DNA of 41,612 nucleotides from Acidimicrobiaceae bacterium (GTDB taxonomy: Bacteria; Actinomycetota; Acidimicrobiia; Acidimicrobiales; Ilumatobacteraceae): NCBI GenBank assembly GCA_947467375.1, contig CANIHL010000007.1:1-41612 (forward strand), given 5' to 3'. The notes under the pieces are model-generated. The model was not told where the DNA came from and ran no database searches. It was given only the letters and a program-made list of their open reading frames with translations. Shown here piece after piece: positions 26,487-34,206 of this stretch. The stretch's first letter is position 1, and the number at the start of each line of letters is the position of its first letter. A program made the translations under genes and the position numbers.

Positions 26487-27340
26487 AGTTTTGCCTGTCG
26501 TTGATCGAGTTGTTTACGAATGACATCTCCGATGTAGTTGCACGCAATCACGGTGAATGCAATGCACATAAGCGGAATGATGATGATGTGCGGGGCGAAC
26601 TCAATGTCGTTGCGTCCACGAGCCACCATGCTGCCCCAGCTGGTGCCATCTGGGACTCCAGCGCCGAGCAGCGAAAGCGAGGCTTCGGCAACGATTACCA
26701 CGCCAATTGCCAAGAAAGCCACAGCAAAAATTGCGGGAAGCACGTTCGGCACGATGTGACGCCAAATGATGTTGCGATCTTTGGAGCCCATGCTTCGAGC
26801 AGCAAGAACGAACTCGCGATTAGACCAGGACAGCGTGGCAGCGCGGGCGATGCGTCCAAGAATTGGAATGATCACAATGGTGAGCGAAATAACGAGGACC
26901 ATAATTCGGCGTCCCGTAGAAGTAGGGACGTTGGGGTCAACGTTGGTAGCGAGAACAGCAATGAGTGCAAGTGAAAGCACCAAGTTGGGGATTGAGAGAA
27001 CCACATTGAAGAGGGTTGAAACTACGTAATCAAACTTGCCGCGAACGTATGCGGCGGTTATGCCGATTGCACTGCCAATGGTGCCGCCAACAAATACTGC
27101 GGTAAACGATATGAATAGAGAGATACGCGCACCATAAATAATGCCTGAAAAAATGTCGTAGCCGTTCGAATCGGTACCCAGCAAGTGGCCCTGCTTGAAC
27201 GGTGTTACTGAAAGTGCATCGTCAAAGACTTGATCCCATTTGGGGAGTGGAAGCCAAGGCCCAAAAATTGCGAAAAAGACAATGAGAGCGAACCAGGCAA
27301 TCGTGATGCGAAAGACCCAAGATTTCTTAACGGAGTCCAC
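26483..27340 (-). CDS. oppC: Peptide/nickel ABC transporter permease, OppC/DppC type
   Basis: This 285-residue membrane protein has about six membrane segments and the EAA-type coupling loop EFVLAARSMGSKDRNIIWRH that docks on the ATPases. The GTDSNGYDIFSGIIYGARISL region is typical of DppC-type permeases. The GTG start at 27340 has AAGGGAG 5 nt upstream and overlaps the oppB end by 14 nt. It forms a heterodimeric channel with the OppB-type protein. Confidence 0.92.
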   Translation of the reverse strand: MDSVKKSWVFRITIAWFALIVFFAIFGPWLPLPKWDQVFDDALSVTPFKQGHLLGTDSNGYDIFSGIIYGARISLFISFTAVFVGGTIGSAIGITAAYVRGKFDYVVSTLFNVVLSIPNLVLSLALIAVLATNVDPNVPTSTGRRIMVLVISLTIVIIPILGRIARAATLSWSNREFVLAARSMGSKDRNIIWRHIVPNVLPAIFAVAFLAIGVVIVAEASLSLLGAGVPDGTSWGSMVARGRNDIEFAPHIIIIPLMCIAFTVIACNYIGDVIRKQLDQRQAKL

Positions 27341-28292
27341 GGCGCTCCCTTGTTCGTGGGTCTATAAACCCAGATGCGATATCAACAATGACGTTGAAGA
27401 GTACGTACCCAACAGCAACGAGAGCGATGAGCGATTGCAACGCTACGTACTGGCGAGTACCGAGTGCGTAAATGATCTCGAAACCAACTCCTTGAATGGA
27501 GAAGATATTTTCGATCACTACTGCGCCACCAATGAGGCCACCCATGTTGAGTGCAGCAGAAGTCATCAGTGTGATGCTGGATGGACGAAATACGTGGCGC
27601 CACAAAATGCGACGGTCACTCAATCCTTTAGAAGCCGCCATGGTGACGTAGTCCTCTTTAAGGGTGGCGATCACATCGGATCGAAGGAGGCGCGTATACG
27701 CGGCAACGAGGCCGAACGACAGGCTGGCGACGGGGAGCACCATATGTTTGAAGTGCTCGGCAAGTCCTTCGCTCATGGGTACGTAGCCAAGTGGTTCGAC
27801 CCAACCAAGCTTTACGCCAACGACAAGGGCAAGAATAAGTCCGATTGCAAAACTGGGGATTGATGAGAAAGTGAAGAGTGTGCCGCTGACTGCACGATCG
27901 AACTTCGATCCTGCGCGGTAAGCACTGGAGAGTCCAAGTGGAATGGAAACTGCAAGGGCAACAATTTGGGAATACAACATGAGTAACAGCGACTTGGGGA
28001 GTGCGTTACCAAGATGGCTTGCGACAGTCTCGGAGCCACCCGCAAAATAGAAACTGCCGAAATCGCCATGTACAAAACTATTTAGCCACTGGAAGTAGTA
28101 ACCAAAGAAGCCTTTGTCTAATCCGAGTTCATGTCGAATGATTGCTTTGAACTCTTCTGGCTGACCGGGGAGCATGATGTCCACCGTGTCTGCTGGAAGC
28201 AGGCGCATGAGGAACGCGACAAACAAAGTGACAAGAAAGAGTACGAGCAGTAGTTGCCCGATGCGCTTTGCGAGTTCCCCAAGTTTGTTCAT
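27327..28292 (-). CDS. oppB: Peptide/nickel ABC transporter permease, OppB/DppB type
   Basis: This 321-residue membrane protein has an N-terminal segment (about 10-30), a periplasm-facing loop (DKGFFGYYFQWLNSFVHGDFG) and five further segments. The coupling loop is DYVTMAASKGLSDRRILWRHV. AAGGA lies 9 nt before the ATG. A strong terminator stands between the binding protein gene and this gene, so the transport genes are probably expressed at a lower level than the binding protein, as is usual in such operons. Confidence 0.92.
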   Translation of the reverse strand: MNKLGELAKRIGQLLLVLFLVTLFVAFLMRLLPADTVDIMLPGQPEEFKAIIRHELGLDKGFFGYYFQWLNSFVHGDFGSFYFAGGSETVASHLGNALPKSLLLMLYSQIVALAVSIPLGLSSAYRAGSKFDRAVSGTLFTFSSIPSFAIGLILALVVGVKLGWVEPLGYVPMSEGLAEHFKHMVLPVASLSFGLVAAYTRLLRSDVIATLKEDYVTMAASKGLSDRRILWRHVFRPSSITLMTSAALNMGGLIGGAVVIENIFSIQGVGFEIIYALGTRQYVALQSLIALVAVGYVLFNVIVDIASGFIDPRTRERRGLR

Positions 28293-28318
28293 TGATTACG
28301 TCCTTCCTACATCATTAC

Positions 28319-28357
28319 AAAAAAGAGGGTGGTGATGCAATTGCACCACCACCCTCT
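28319..28357 (-). terminator. Hairpin terminator between binding protein and permease genes
   Basis: Arms AGAGGGTGGTG (28324-28334) and CACCACCCTCT (28347-28357) form an 11-bp stem; the loop region holds a self-complementary TGCAATTGCA. On the minus strand it is followed by TTTTTT (28324-28319). It lies just after the binding protein stop and probably gives partial termination before oppB. Confidence 0.85.
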
Positions 28358-28398
28358 GACTTTTTCGGTTACCTCATTGCTGAGGTGCTAACCCGGAT

Positions 28399-30105
28399 TT
28401 ACTTCTCGATGTAAACACCTGTGAAGTTCATACCGTAGTTGGCCATTGACTTGGCTTTGCCACCGCTAAGCAGTGGAAGACCGTCGATGCCCTTAAGTTT
28501 CTTGTTTACGAACATGTCGTACTCAGTGGTTGCAACTGCAGTTGAGTAGCCATTTTCTTGAACAATCCTTGTTGCTGACTTGTAGAGAGCTGCCTTCTTT
28601 GCTGCGTCGCCTTCTCCACGAGCGGCGAACAATGCTGCGTCAAGCGCAGGGTCGTTCGTCTTCGACAAGTTCAAAATCTTGCCCAAAGGAGCAAGTGTTG
28701 GAATCTTGGTGAGTGGGTTTGGTGAAGCAGGTCCGAAGTTGTCTGAAACCCAGAACGGCATGACGAATCCTGCGCCCTTAGCTTCGTTCAACAACAAGCT
28801 CATCGCCTGGTAGGTCTGTGGGAATGCGTTCTTAATGATGACCGCAGTCTCTTCAACTTTCACGTTCATGGTGATTCCAGCTTTTGCAAGTTGGTTCTTC
28901 AAGAACGTGGCGTTGGCCTGTGAATCTGAACTGGTGTCGGTTGGGAAGGTGAATTCAAGTGGCTTGCCAAGTGCAGTTGCACATGTTGCTGCCAATGTCT
29001 TTGCCTTTGCCAAGTCGAAACCTTGGAATCCAGCCTTGTTGTACAAGTCGCTGCTCTTACCAACAACTGAAGTTGCAACTTCGCCGATTCCATTCAAACG
29101 GACCTTCACGTACTGCACGCGGTCAATCGCTGCAGAAACTGCCAAACGGCATTCCTTCACGTTGAACGGAGCAATGGTGGTGTTGAACCATGTGGATGGG
29201 TACCAGAACGCACCAGAATTCAATCTCTGAAGCGAACTGTTCTTGCGGAGGCTATTCATCTGCTTCGAGTCTGATGCAGAGGTCATCTGAATTGCATCAA
29301 ACGTTCCGCTCTTGATTCCGTTTGCACGCTGTGCTGATTCCTTTGCATAAACAAACTTGATGCTGTTGAGGTAAGGAAGTTGAACGCCAGCAGCATCTTT
29401 GCGCCAGTAATTCTCGTTCTTTACAACGGTCAATTCAGTCTGCGACCATGCGCTCATCTTGAAAGGTCCGGTTCCGATTGGAGTGGTACCGCACTTGGTT
29501 GGGTCAGTGAGCTGTGCAGGGGAGCGCATGAATGCGCGACCTGATGCGTACAGCGTTTCTGGCATTTCCGAGTTGGCAAGGTGCAAGTTAATTTGCAACG
29601 TCAACGGATCGATAACGGTGTTCTTCAAGATGTTCGAGTAGAAACCAAGGTTGGTACCAGCGGTGCAAGCTGACTTTGCAAGACCAAGGGTAAGAATCTG
29701 GGTTCCGTTCGATGCATCGAGGTTTGCCTTCACTGCTGCAGCATCAAACTTGGTGCCGTCAGTGAAAGTAATTCCGTCACGCAACTTGAGTGTCCACACT
29801 TTGAAGTCGGCACTTGGAGTGATCGACTGTGCAAGGTAAGGAACATAGCGACCGTCTGCGTTTAACTCGAAAAGAGTTTCGTAGATGGTCTTTGCTGCCA
29901 TCAATGCGGAGTTAGCTGGGTTGTCCTTTGGACCCCAACCCGGGAAGGTATCGAAAATACCAACCGTGATTGATCCGCCTGATTTGGCTGCTTGTACTTT
30001 TGCTGCGCTACTGCCGGATACGCCGACAGTGGAAACAGCAAGTGCGAGACCCAAACCGATTGCGATTTGGCGTACTCGACGTGAACGCTTGACGTTCAAT
30101 GTCAT
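28399..30105 (-). CDS. ABC transporter substrate-binding protein, family 5 (Sec-exported)
   Basis: This 568-residue extracellular solute-binding protein captures peptides, nickel complexes or similar ligands for the permeases downstream. A basic n-region (VKRSRRVRQ), hydrophobic core (IAIGLGLALAVSTVGV) and a small-residue cleavage region (about 30-40) form a Sec signal peptide. There is no lipobox cysteine, unlike most monoderm binding proteins. SBP_bac_5 marks are YETLFELNADGRYVPYLAQS, WTLKLRDGITFTDGTKFDA and TTPIGTGPFKM. GGGGGA lies 6 nt before the ATG but within a hairpin arm. The gene opens the second of two tandem transporter operons. Confidence 0.9.
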   Translation of the reverse strand: MTLNVKRSRRVRQIAIGLGLALAVSTVGVSGSSAAKVQAAKSGGSITVGIFDTFPGWGPKDNPANSALMAAKTIYETLFELNADGRYVPYLAQSITPSADFKVWTLKLRDGITFTDGTKFDAAAVKANLDASNGTQILTLGLAKSACTAGTNLGFYSNILKNTVIDPLTLQINLHLANSEMPETLYASGRAFMRSPAQLTDPTKCGTTPIGTGPFKMSAWSQTELTVVKNENYWRKDAAGVQLPYLNSIKFVYAKESAQRANGIKSGTFDAIQMTSASDSKQMNSLRKNSSLQRLNSGAFWYPSTWFNTTIAPFNVKECRLAVSAAIDRVQYVKVRLNGIGEVATSVVGKSSDLYNKAGFQGFDLAKAKTLAATCATALGKPLEFTFPTDTSSDSQANATFLKNQLAKAGITMNVKVEETAVIIKNAFPQTYQAMSLLLNEAKGAGFVMPFWVSDNFGPASPNPLTKIPTLAPLGKILNLSKTNDPALDAALFAARGEGDAAKKAALYKSATRIVQENGYSTAVATTEYDMFVNKKLKGIDGLPLLSGGKAKSMANYGMNFTGVYIEK

Positions 30106-30112
30106 GAATTTC

Positions 30113-30151
30113 CCCCTATTCAGCCACCGGGTTGGTGGCCATTGAATGGGG
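30113..30151 (-). promoter_or_regulatory. Leader hairpin covering the ribosome binding site of the binding protein gene
   Basis: Arms CCCC-T-ATTCA (30113-30122) and TGAATGGGG (30143-30151), with inner arms GCCACC (30123-30128) and GGTGGC (30134-30139), form a 15-bp interrupted stem. On the minus strand the 3' arm contains the GGGG of the Shine-Dalgarno sequence, 8-11 nt before the start codon. Folding would mask the ribosome site, suggesting translational control. Confidence 0.45.
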
Positions 30152-30253
30152 TAAGCCTACGGTTGGGCTAAGAGCCGCGTCAAGCCACAAGCCCTAGTTT
30201 CCTTGGTATATCAGTGCTAACTATTGCTAGCGAAAAGGAAAAGGGAAGTGAAA

Positions 30254-32281
30254 TTACTTCTGTTGCGTGACGCGTAATTGATCAAGCGGTATGTGACAGC
30301 GCATGAAGTGACCGGGCTCAACTTCTTTGAGTTCTGGCTCCACGGTGGTGCACAAACCTTCAACGCCGCTACCGGCCATACGTGGGCAGCGCGGGTTTAA
30401 CACGCAGCCTGTAGGTGGGTTCGCAGGGCTTGGTACATCGCCTTCAAGACGAATACGTACTCGCTGTGAGCCATCAATAGCGGGAACACTCGACACAAGT
30501 GCTTCCGTGTACGGATGGTGTGGTCCATTAAACACAGTTTCCGCGGCGCCAAGTTCCATTACGCGACCAAGGTAGAGCACGGCAATTCTGTCGCTGATGT
30601 AGCGCACCACTCCCAAGTCGTGAGAAATAAACAAGTAGCTGGTGTCGTCTTGTTTCTGCAGGTCGACGAGCAAGTTCAAAATTGTTGCTTGAACTGAAAC
30701 GTCGAGCGCCGAAGTTGGTTCATCACACACCACAAGGTTTGGAGAACCAGCAAAGGCGCGTGAAATTGCAACACGTTGCTTCAATCCACCGGAAAGCTGA
30801 GCTGGACGGGCGTTGTGTAGCGATGCATCAACACGCATTCCAGAAAGTAGCTCGTGTGCACGATTATCCGATTCGTTGTGGTTGAGTCCTGAGAGACGCT
30901 CAACTGCACGTGAAACGATTCGTGTAACGCTGTGTCGTCGGTTGAGGGCTTGATCAGGGTTTTGGAACACGATTTGCAAAGCTCCAACATCGGCAACATC
31001 GCGTTTGTTGAGTGTGCGTGCAAGCTTCTTGCCGCTGAGCACCATTGTGGTTGACGACTCTGATGCTGTCAGGCCGAGAATCATTTTTGCAATTGTTGTT
31101 TTGCCAGAACCGGATTCGCCAACGAGGCCGAGAGTTTCACCTGCAGCAACGTGCAGAGCAACATCATTTACAACCTGAACTTTGTTTCCGTCTTGATTGA
31201 AAATCTTTGAAAGGTGATCAATTTGCAGAAGGTCGCCAGTTGGGTTGGTGTGCTTCGTACGAATGGACAGGCCTTGTGAAGCGCCTTCAATATTTCGTGC
31301 CATAGTTGGCGCCTGTTCGTGGTGGAAGCAGCGCGTGATATGTGATTCACCAACAGTGATCATCTCTGGCTTTTCAGTGCGACAGCGATCATCTGCAAGC
31401 GTGCAACGCGAAGCAAAAACGCAACCGTCAAAATGCATGCCAAGTGGCGGTGGTGAACCTGGAATGGTTTCCAAACGATCGGTATTCTTATGCAGACCGC
31501 CGCGTGGGATGCAGCGAAGTAGACCAACGGTGTATGGGTGCTGTGGGTTCGACAAAATGTCGGCGGTGGTTCCTTGTTCTACAAGCGCACCCGCATACAA
31601 CACGCCAACGCGGTCGCACATGTGGCGAATTACGCCGAGGTTGTGCGAAATGAACAGCACGGCAGTTCCGGTTTCGCGACGAAGTTCGCGAACAAGGTCG
31701 AGCACTTCGGCTTCAACCGTTGCGTCAAGTCCGGTAGTTGGTTCGTCCATGACGAGTAGGCGAGGGTTCGATGCAAGAGCCATAGCAATAACTACGCGCT
31801 GTGCCATACCACCTGAAAGTTGGTGCGCGTAACGGCGCATCACTTTTTCTGGGTCAGCAATCTTTACTCGGACAAGTGCCTCGAGTGTGAGTTTTTTAGC
31901 TTCTGATTTTGATTTTCCAGCAAGTTCAAATACTTCTGCAACTTGATCACCAACACGGATGGTTGGGTTCAGAGCAGCTACTGGGTTTTGGTACACCATC
32001 GAAATCACGGAATTGCGGAGCTGGCTTACTTCGCCATCACTCATGGTCACCATGTCGCGACCTTCGAACAAGATTGATCCGCCGGTGATCTTTCCGTTAC
32101 GTGGGAGATAGCGCATTGCTGCGTATGCAGCTGTTGACTTTCCGCAACCCGATTCGCCAACTAGGCCGTACGCCTCGCCAGGTTCAATGGACAGCGAAAT
32201 GTTACGCAGTACTTCACGATCAATTCCGCGAACGGTGTACGCAACCTCAAGGTTTCGTAGTTCAAGGGTTGGAGTGCTCAT
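30254..32281 (-). CDS. Double-ATPase peptide ABC transporter protein (DppD-DppF fusion)
   Basis: This 675-residue protein holds two full oligopeptide-type ATPases in one chain. Domain 1: Walker A 42-50 (GESGCGKST), signature LSGGMAQ 155-161, Walker B LLVMDEP 175-181, then a cysteine-rich tail (C287, C293, C300, C318). Domain 2: Walker A 388-396 (GESGSGKTT), signature LSGGLKQRV, Walker B LVVCDEP and a second four-cysteine tail with a small insertion. One chain can supply both ATP sites of the transporter. The ATG at 32281 overlaps the permease stop as ATGA. It ends the first operon; 148 nt separate it from the next binding protein gene. Confidence 0.92.
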   Translation of the reverse strand: MSTPTLELRNLEVAYTVRGIDREVLRNISLSIEPGEAYGLVGESGCGKSTAAYAAMRYLPRNGKITGGSILFEGRDMVTMSDGEVSQLRNSVISMVYQNPVAALNPTIRVGDQVAEVFELAGKSKSEAKKLTLEALVRVKIADPEKVMRRYAHQLSGGMAQRVVIAMALASNPRLLVMDEPTTGLDATVEAEVLDLVRELRRETGTAVLFISHNLGVIRHMCDRVGVLYAGALVEQGTTADILSNPQHPYTVGLLRCIPRGGLHKNTDRLETIPGSPPPLGMHFDGCVFASRCTLADDRCRTEKPEMITVGESHITRCFHHEQAPTMARNIEGASQGLSIRTKHTNPTGDLLQIDHLSKIFNQDGNKVQVVNDVALHVAAGETLGLVGESGSGKTTIAKMILGLTASESSTTMVLSGKKLARTLNKRDVADVGALQIVFQNPDQALNRRHSVTRIVSRAVERLSGLNHNESDNRAHELLSGMRVDASLHNARPAQLSGGLKQRVAISRAFAGSPNLVVCDEPTSALDVSVQATILNLLVDLQKQDDTSYLFISHDLGVVRYISDRIAVLYLGRVMELGAAETVFNGPHHPYTEALVSSVPAIDGSQRVRIRLEGDVPSPANPPTGCVLNPRCPRMAGSGVEGLCTTVEPELKEVEPGHFMRCHIPLDQLRVTQQK

Positions 32282-33159
32282 ATTTCGAATACCTCGAGTA
32301 GACCGTCGGAAATGAGATTGACGCTTACTGCCAACGTTGCAATGGCAATTGCCGGGAATGCGGTTGGCCACCACTGGTTGTTAAAGATCTGCGCCCAGTT
32401 TTCTGAAATCTGAGTTCCCCAGTTTGGAGAACCGTATTCCACTCCTGCACCGAGGAAAGAGAGAGTGGCGATTGCGAAAATTGCGTAGCCCAGACGAACA
32501 GTGAATTCGACAATGATCGGTGGCATCACGTTAGGCAGAATTTCTTTAAACAAAATGTGCGGCGTTCGCTCAGTTCGTAGTTTGGCTGCAGCAACATATT
32601 CGAATTCGGCTTCGGCGAGCACAGCTGCGCGAACGGTACGCGCAATGTTCGGAGTGAACACGAAAGCAATAATGAACACCGTGATAGTTGGCGACTGACC
32701 GTCGATTGCGGCAACAGCAAGCAACGCGATGATGATGGCAGGAATGGACGAAATTGCTTCCAGCAATCGCATCACAATGATGTCGAACCAGCCCTTGAAG
32801 TAGCCGGTGATTAGACCAAGCGAAGTTCCTGCGAGCGTTCCAAGAATGGTTGCGGCAAACGACATGACCAAAATCAAGCGCGATCCGACAATTACACGAG
32901 AGAACACGTCCTGGCCGTTTGCATCCGTTCCAAACCAATACGTTCCGTTTGGTGAAATGCTGACAAATTCGAAGTTTTGTTCGTCCGACTTAAACGGAGT
33001 GACGTACTTTCCAAATATCGCACACAGCGTCCAAAAACCCAGAACTGTGATTCCGATAGTGAATGCCTTATTGCGACGCAAAAGCGCAATGCGCTCTTTG
33101 CGGATCTGGAGTCTTTCTGCGTCGGACTTCTTGGAGATCTCAGTTGATGAATCGTTCAT
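32278..33159 (-). CDS. Peptide/nickel ABC transporter permease, DppC type
   Basis: This 293-residue membrane protein has a charged cytoplasmic N-terminus (about 1-30, rich in Lys, Arg, Glu) and about six membrane segments. YWFGTDANGQDVFSRVIVGS is the typical DppC region, and EYVAAAKLRTERTPHILFKE is the EAA coupling loop. The start overlaps the previous permease stop by four bases (ATGA), and the stop overlaps the double-ATPase start likewise, so the three transport genes are tightly coupled. Confidence 0.92.
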   Translation of the reverse strand: MNDSSTEISKKSDAERLQIRKERIALLRRNKAFTIGITVLGFWTLCAIFGKYVTPFKSDEQNFEFVSISPNGTYWFGTDANGQDVFSRVIVGSRLILVMSFAATILGTLAGTSLGLITGYFKGWFDIIVMRLLEAISSIPAIIIALLAVAAIDGQSPTITVFIIAFVFTPNIARTVRAAVLAEAEFEYVAAAKLRTERTPHILFKEILPNVMPPIIVEFTVRLGYAIFAIATLSFLGAGVEYGSPNWGTQISENWAQIFNNQWWPTAFPAIAIATLAVSVNLISDGLLEVFEI

Positions 33160-34112
33160 TCGGAAATCCTTTGGCGAATACGTGGGTTCAATACTGCGAA
33201 CAGAACGTCCGCGATGAGCTGGAAAACAACAATGACCACACTGGTCAGGATGACACCGGACTGCAGAACGGCATAGTCACGACCGCCAACTGCAGTCAAG
33301 AGCACTGTTCCGAAGCCGCGATAGTTGAAGACAATTTCAACGGCAACGAGTCCACCAATGAGGTAGGGGATCTGGCTTGCCACAACTGCAATGGTGGGCA
33401 ACATGGCGTTGCGCAACACATGGTTCGTTACTGCCTTGCGGCGTGAGTAGCCCTTCAGCACAGCAGTACGCATGTAGTCGGAGTCGAGGGCTTCAATTAC
33501 GCCTGCTCGAGTAATTCGAGCGATGTATCCAAAGAGCACTAAGAAGAGGGCAATGGATGGCAGTATCAAGTGCCAAATGCTTTGCAGGAATCCGCCAGCG
33601 CCTTCATCCGGCATTGCCGAGATAGGGAAGATTCGAAATACCACTCCGAACAGCAGAAGCAAAACCACTGCCCAAACAAACTCTGGAATCACGGCTGCCG
33701 AAAGTCCACCGACGGTGATGGCGCGGTCTACTTTTTTGCCGCGGTTCATAGCTGCAATAATTCCGCCTGCAATGCTGAGCGGAACGATGAGCACAAACGC
33801 CACTGCTGCCAATCGTGCTGAATAGCCAAGCGCTGGGATAAGTGTCACAGAAACTGGACGTGAAGTCGACATGGAGACACCGAGGTTTCCCGATAACAAT
33901 TCTTTTATCCAACGAAACAACTGATTCAAAATTGGTTGATCAAGACCGTAGAGCTTGTTGAACGCCGCAACATCTTCTGGTGTTGCTTGTCGACCAAGGC
34001 TCTGACGTGCAACGTCGCCTGGCAGTACGTGCGTCATAAAGAAAACGATGATCGCAGCAAGTCCTACGGTAAGAACTGACAGCCCAAGCCGCTTAGCGAG
34101 AAATGATTTCAT
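33156..34112 (-). CDS. Peptide/nickel ABC transporter permease, DppB type
   Basis: This 318-residue membrane protein starts with a segment at about 8-29 (LGLSVLTVGLAAIIVFFMTH), followed by the usual VLPGDVARQSLG loop and five further segments. The coupling loop is DYMRTAVLKGYSRRKAVTNH. GNLGVSMSTSRPV is typical for the outward loop. It follows the binding protein gene after a strong hairpin terminator and overlaps the next permease by four bases. Confidence 0.92.
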   Translation of the reverse strand: MKSFLAKRLGLSVLTVGLAAIIVFFMTHVLPGDVARQSLGRQATPEDVAAFNKLYGLDQPILNQLFRWIKELLSGNLGVSMSTSRPVSVTLIPALGYSARLAAVAFVLIVPLSIAGGIIAAMNRGKKVDRAITVGGLSAAVIPEFVWAVVLLLLFGVVFRIFPISAMPDEGAGGFLQSIWHLILPSIALFLVLFGYIARITRAGVIEALDSDYMRTAVLKGYSRRKAVTNHVLRNAMLPTIAVVASQIPYLIGGLVAVEIVFNYRGFGTVLLTAVGGRDYAVLQSGVILTSVVIVVFQLIADVLFAVLNPRIRQRISE

Positions 34113-34148
34113 GAAGTTAGAACTCTACTCAAGTGTGTGTGGGTAACA

Positions 34149-34186
34149 AAAAACCCCCAGCGTGCCGAAGCGCGCTGGGGGTTTTT
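34149..34186 (-). terminator. Strong, near-symmetric hairpin terminator
   Basis: Arms AAAAACCCCCAGCG (34149-34162) and CGCTGGGGGTTTTT (34173-34186) form a 14-bp stem. On the minus strand the apex contains a TTCG tetraloop and a T run follows. It lies 20 nt after the binding protein stop and before the permease gene, so it probably sets a high binding protein to permease ratio. Confidence 0.88.
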
Positions 34187-34206
34187 ATTTTTTGTTTAGT
34201 TAATGC

